Positions 6,133-6,368 of a stretch of DNA of 6,368 nucleotides are shown here, in pieces. Below the pieces are notes generated by a model. That model was not told the DNA's origin. It saw only the letters and a program-made list of their open reading frames with translations, and did not search any database. The stretch is from NCBI GenBank assembly GCA_003641675.1, contig QNBI01000130.1, forward strand, positions 1 through 6,368, in the 5' to 3' direction. Numbering within the stretch: position 1 is the stretch's first letter; each line of letters begins with the position of its first letter. The position numbers and the translations under genes are program-made. The DNA comes from Spirochaetota bacterium (lineage in GTDB: Bacteria > Spirochaetota > Spirochaetia > SZUA-6).

Positions 6133-6368
6133 TAGAGAACTCCTATTTCCTTTAAACTGCTCTTTATTCCTTTTTTCTCTTCCGGTGTTAATTCGGGAAG
6201 AGGAGACCGCAGATAACCTCCAGGCAGACCTAAAAGGTTAAGCGCCTCTTTTGCAGGAGCCACATAACCGGGATCGTATTCCAAGTATTTATTTAATACT
6301 TGAAGCTTCATATGAAGCTCCAGGGCTTCCGCATGTTTTCCTGCCTTAAAAAGGTTATAAAGCTCAAC
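6132..6368 (-). CDS. DapA-family aldolase/lyase, C-terminal part
   Basis: Only the last 78 codons lie in the window; the rest is beyond position 6368. I translated the reverse strand directly: it begins VELYNLFKAGKHAEALELH, contains NLLGLPGGYLRSPLPELTPE and ends SSLKEIGVL before TAA. The helix with an AG-x2-AEAxxLH pattern, followed by a PAKEAL-x3-G-x-PGG-x2-R-x-PLPxLTxEE tail, is the standard C-terminus of the dihydrodipicolinate synthase/N-acetylneuraminate lyase family, whose members are usually near 290-300 residues. These are cytosolic class I aldolases that form a Schiff base with pyruvate or a related 2-oxo acid. The catalytic lysine and tyrosine are upstream and cannot be inspected, so substrate is open; in this context a catabolic lyase is more likely than lysine biosynthesis. 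Its TAA overlaps the hyuA ATG by one base (TAATG), so the two are translationally coupled. Confidence 0.88.
   Translation of the reverse strand, partial: VELYNLFKAGKHAEALELHMKLQVLNKYLEYDPGYVAPAKEALNLLGLPGGYLRSPLPELTPEEKKGIKSSLKEIGVL
6140..6144 (-). promoter_or_regulatory. Ribosome binding site of hyuA
   Basis: The minus strand reads AGGAG, then seven bases, then the ATG at 6132-6130. It lies inside the last codons of the DapA-like gene. It supports this ATG as the hyuA start, which also places the family's N-terminal DTGGTFTD motif at residue 8. Confidence 0.75.

Noticed and set aside
6304..6319. Perfect 16-base palindrome AGCTTCATATGAAGCT
   Set aside because: It lies inside the DapA-like coding region and is explained by the Glu-Leu-His-Met-Lys-Leu codons; no second copy or operator context was seen.

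Overview
The window is one compact operon read entirely on the minus strand, from high to low coordinates, with coding from edge to edge. Base composition is moderately AT-rich (mid-40s % GC by eye). Ribosome binding sites are strong GGAGG types, genes overlap or lie a few bases apart, and AGA/AGG and ATA codons are common. This fits an anaerobic bacterium such as a clostridial Firmicute, but spirochaetes or Synergistetes are not excluded. No rRNA, phylogenetic marker or mobile element is present to settle it.

Layout in transcription order: (1) 6368-6132, the last 78 codons of a dihydrodipicolinate synthase/N-acetylneuraminate lyase (DapA) family protein; (2) 6132-4045, HyuA, the ATPase-like subunit of an ATP-dependent hydantoinase/oxoprolinase, joined to gene 1 by TAATG; (3) 4048-2264, HyuB, the partner subunit, most likely starting at a TTG inside a TTGA overlap with hyuA; (4) 2256-1120, an octopine/nopaline (opine) dehydrogenase family protein; (5) 1107-106, a carbamoyltransferase of the knotted (acetylornithine/YgeW-like) type rather than a standard ornithine carbamoyltransferase; (6) 119-27, a tandem repeat that begins in the last codons and stop of gene 5 and continues as five identical 13-bp copies; (7) at 3-1, what looks like the start codon of a further gene with its own ribosome binding site.

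The gene set suggests a catabolic pathway for a cyclic amide or ureide. HyuAB would spend ATP to open a hydantoin- or lactam-like ring. The carbamoyltransferase could phosphorolyse an N-carbamoyl product to carbamoyl phosphate, which could repay the ATP if a carbamate kinase exists nearby. The opine dehydrogenase would split or form a secondary-amine amino acid, and the DapA-like aldolase would handle a pyruvate-type 2-oxo acid. This pathway is inference: each family assignment is firm, the shared substrate is not known. No promoter or terminator was found; the operon continues past both ends.
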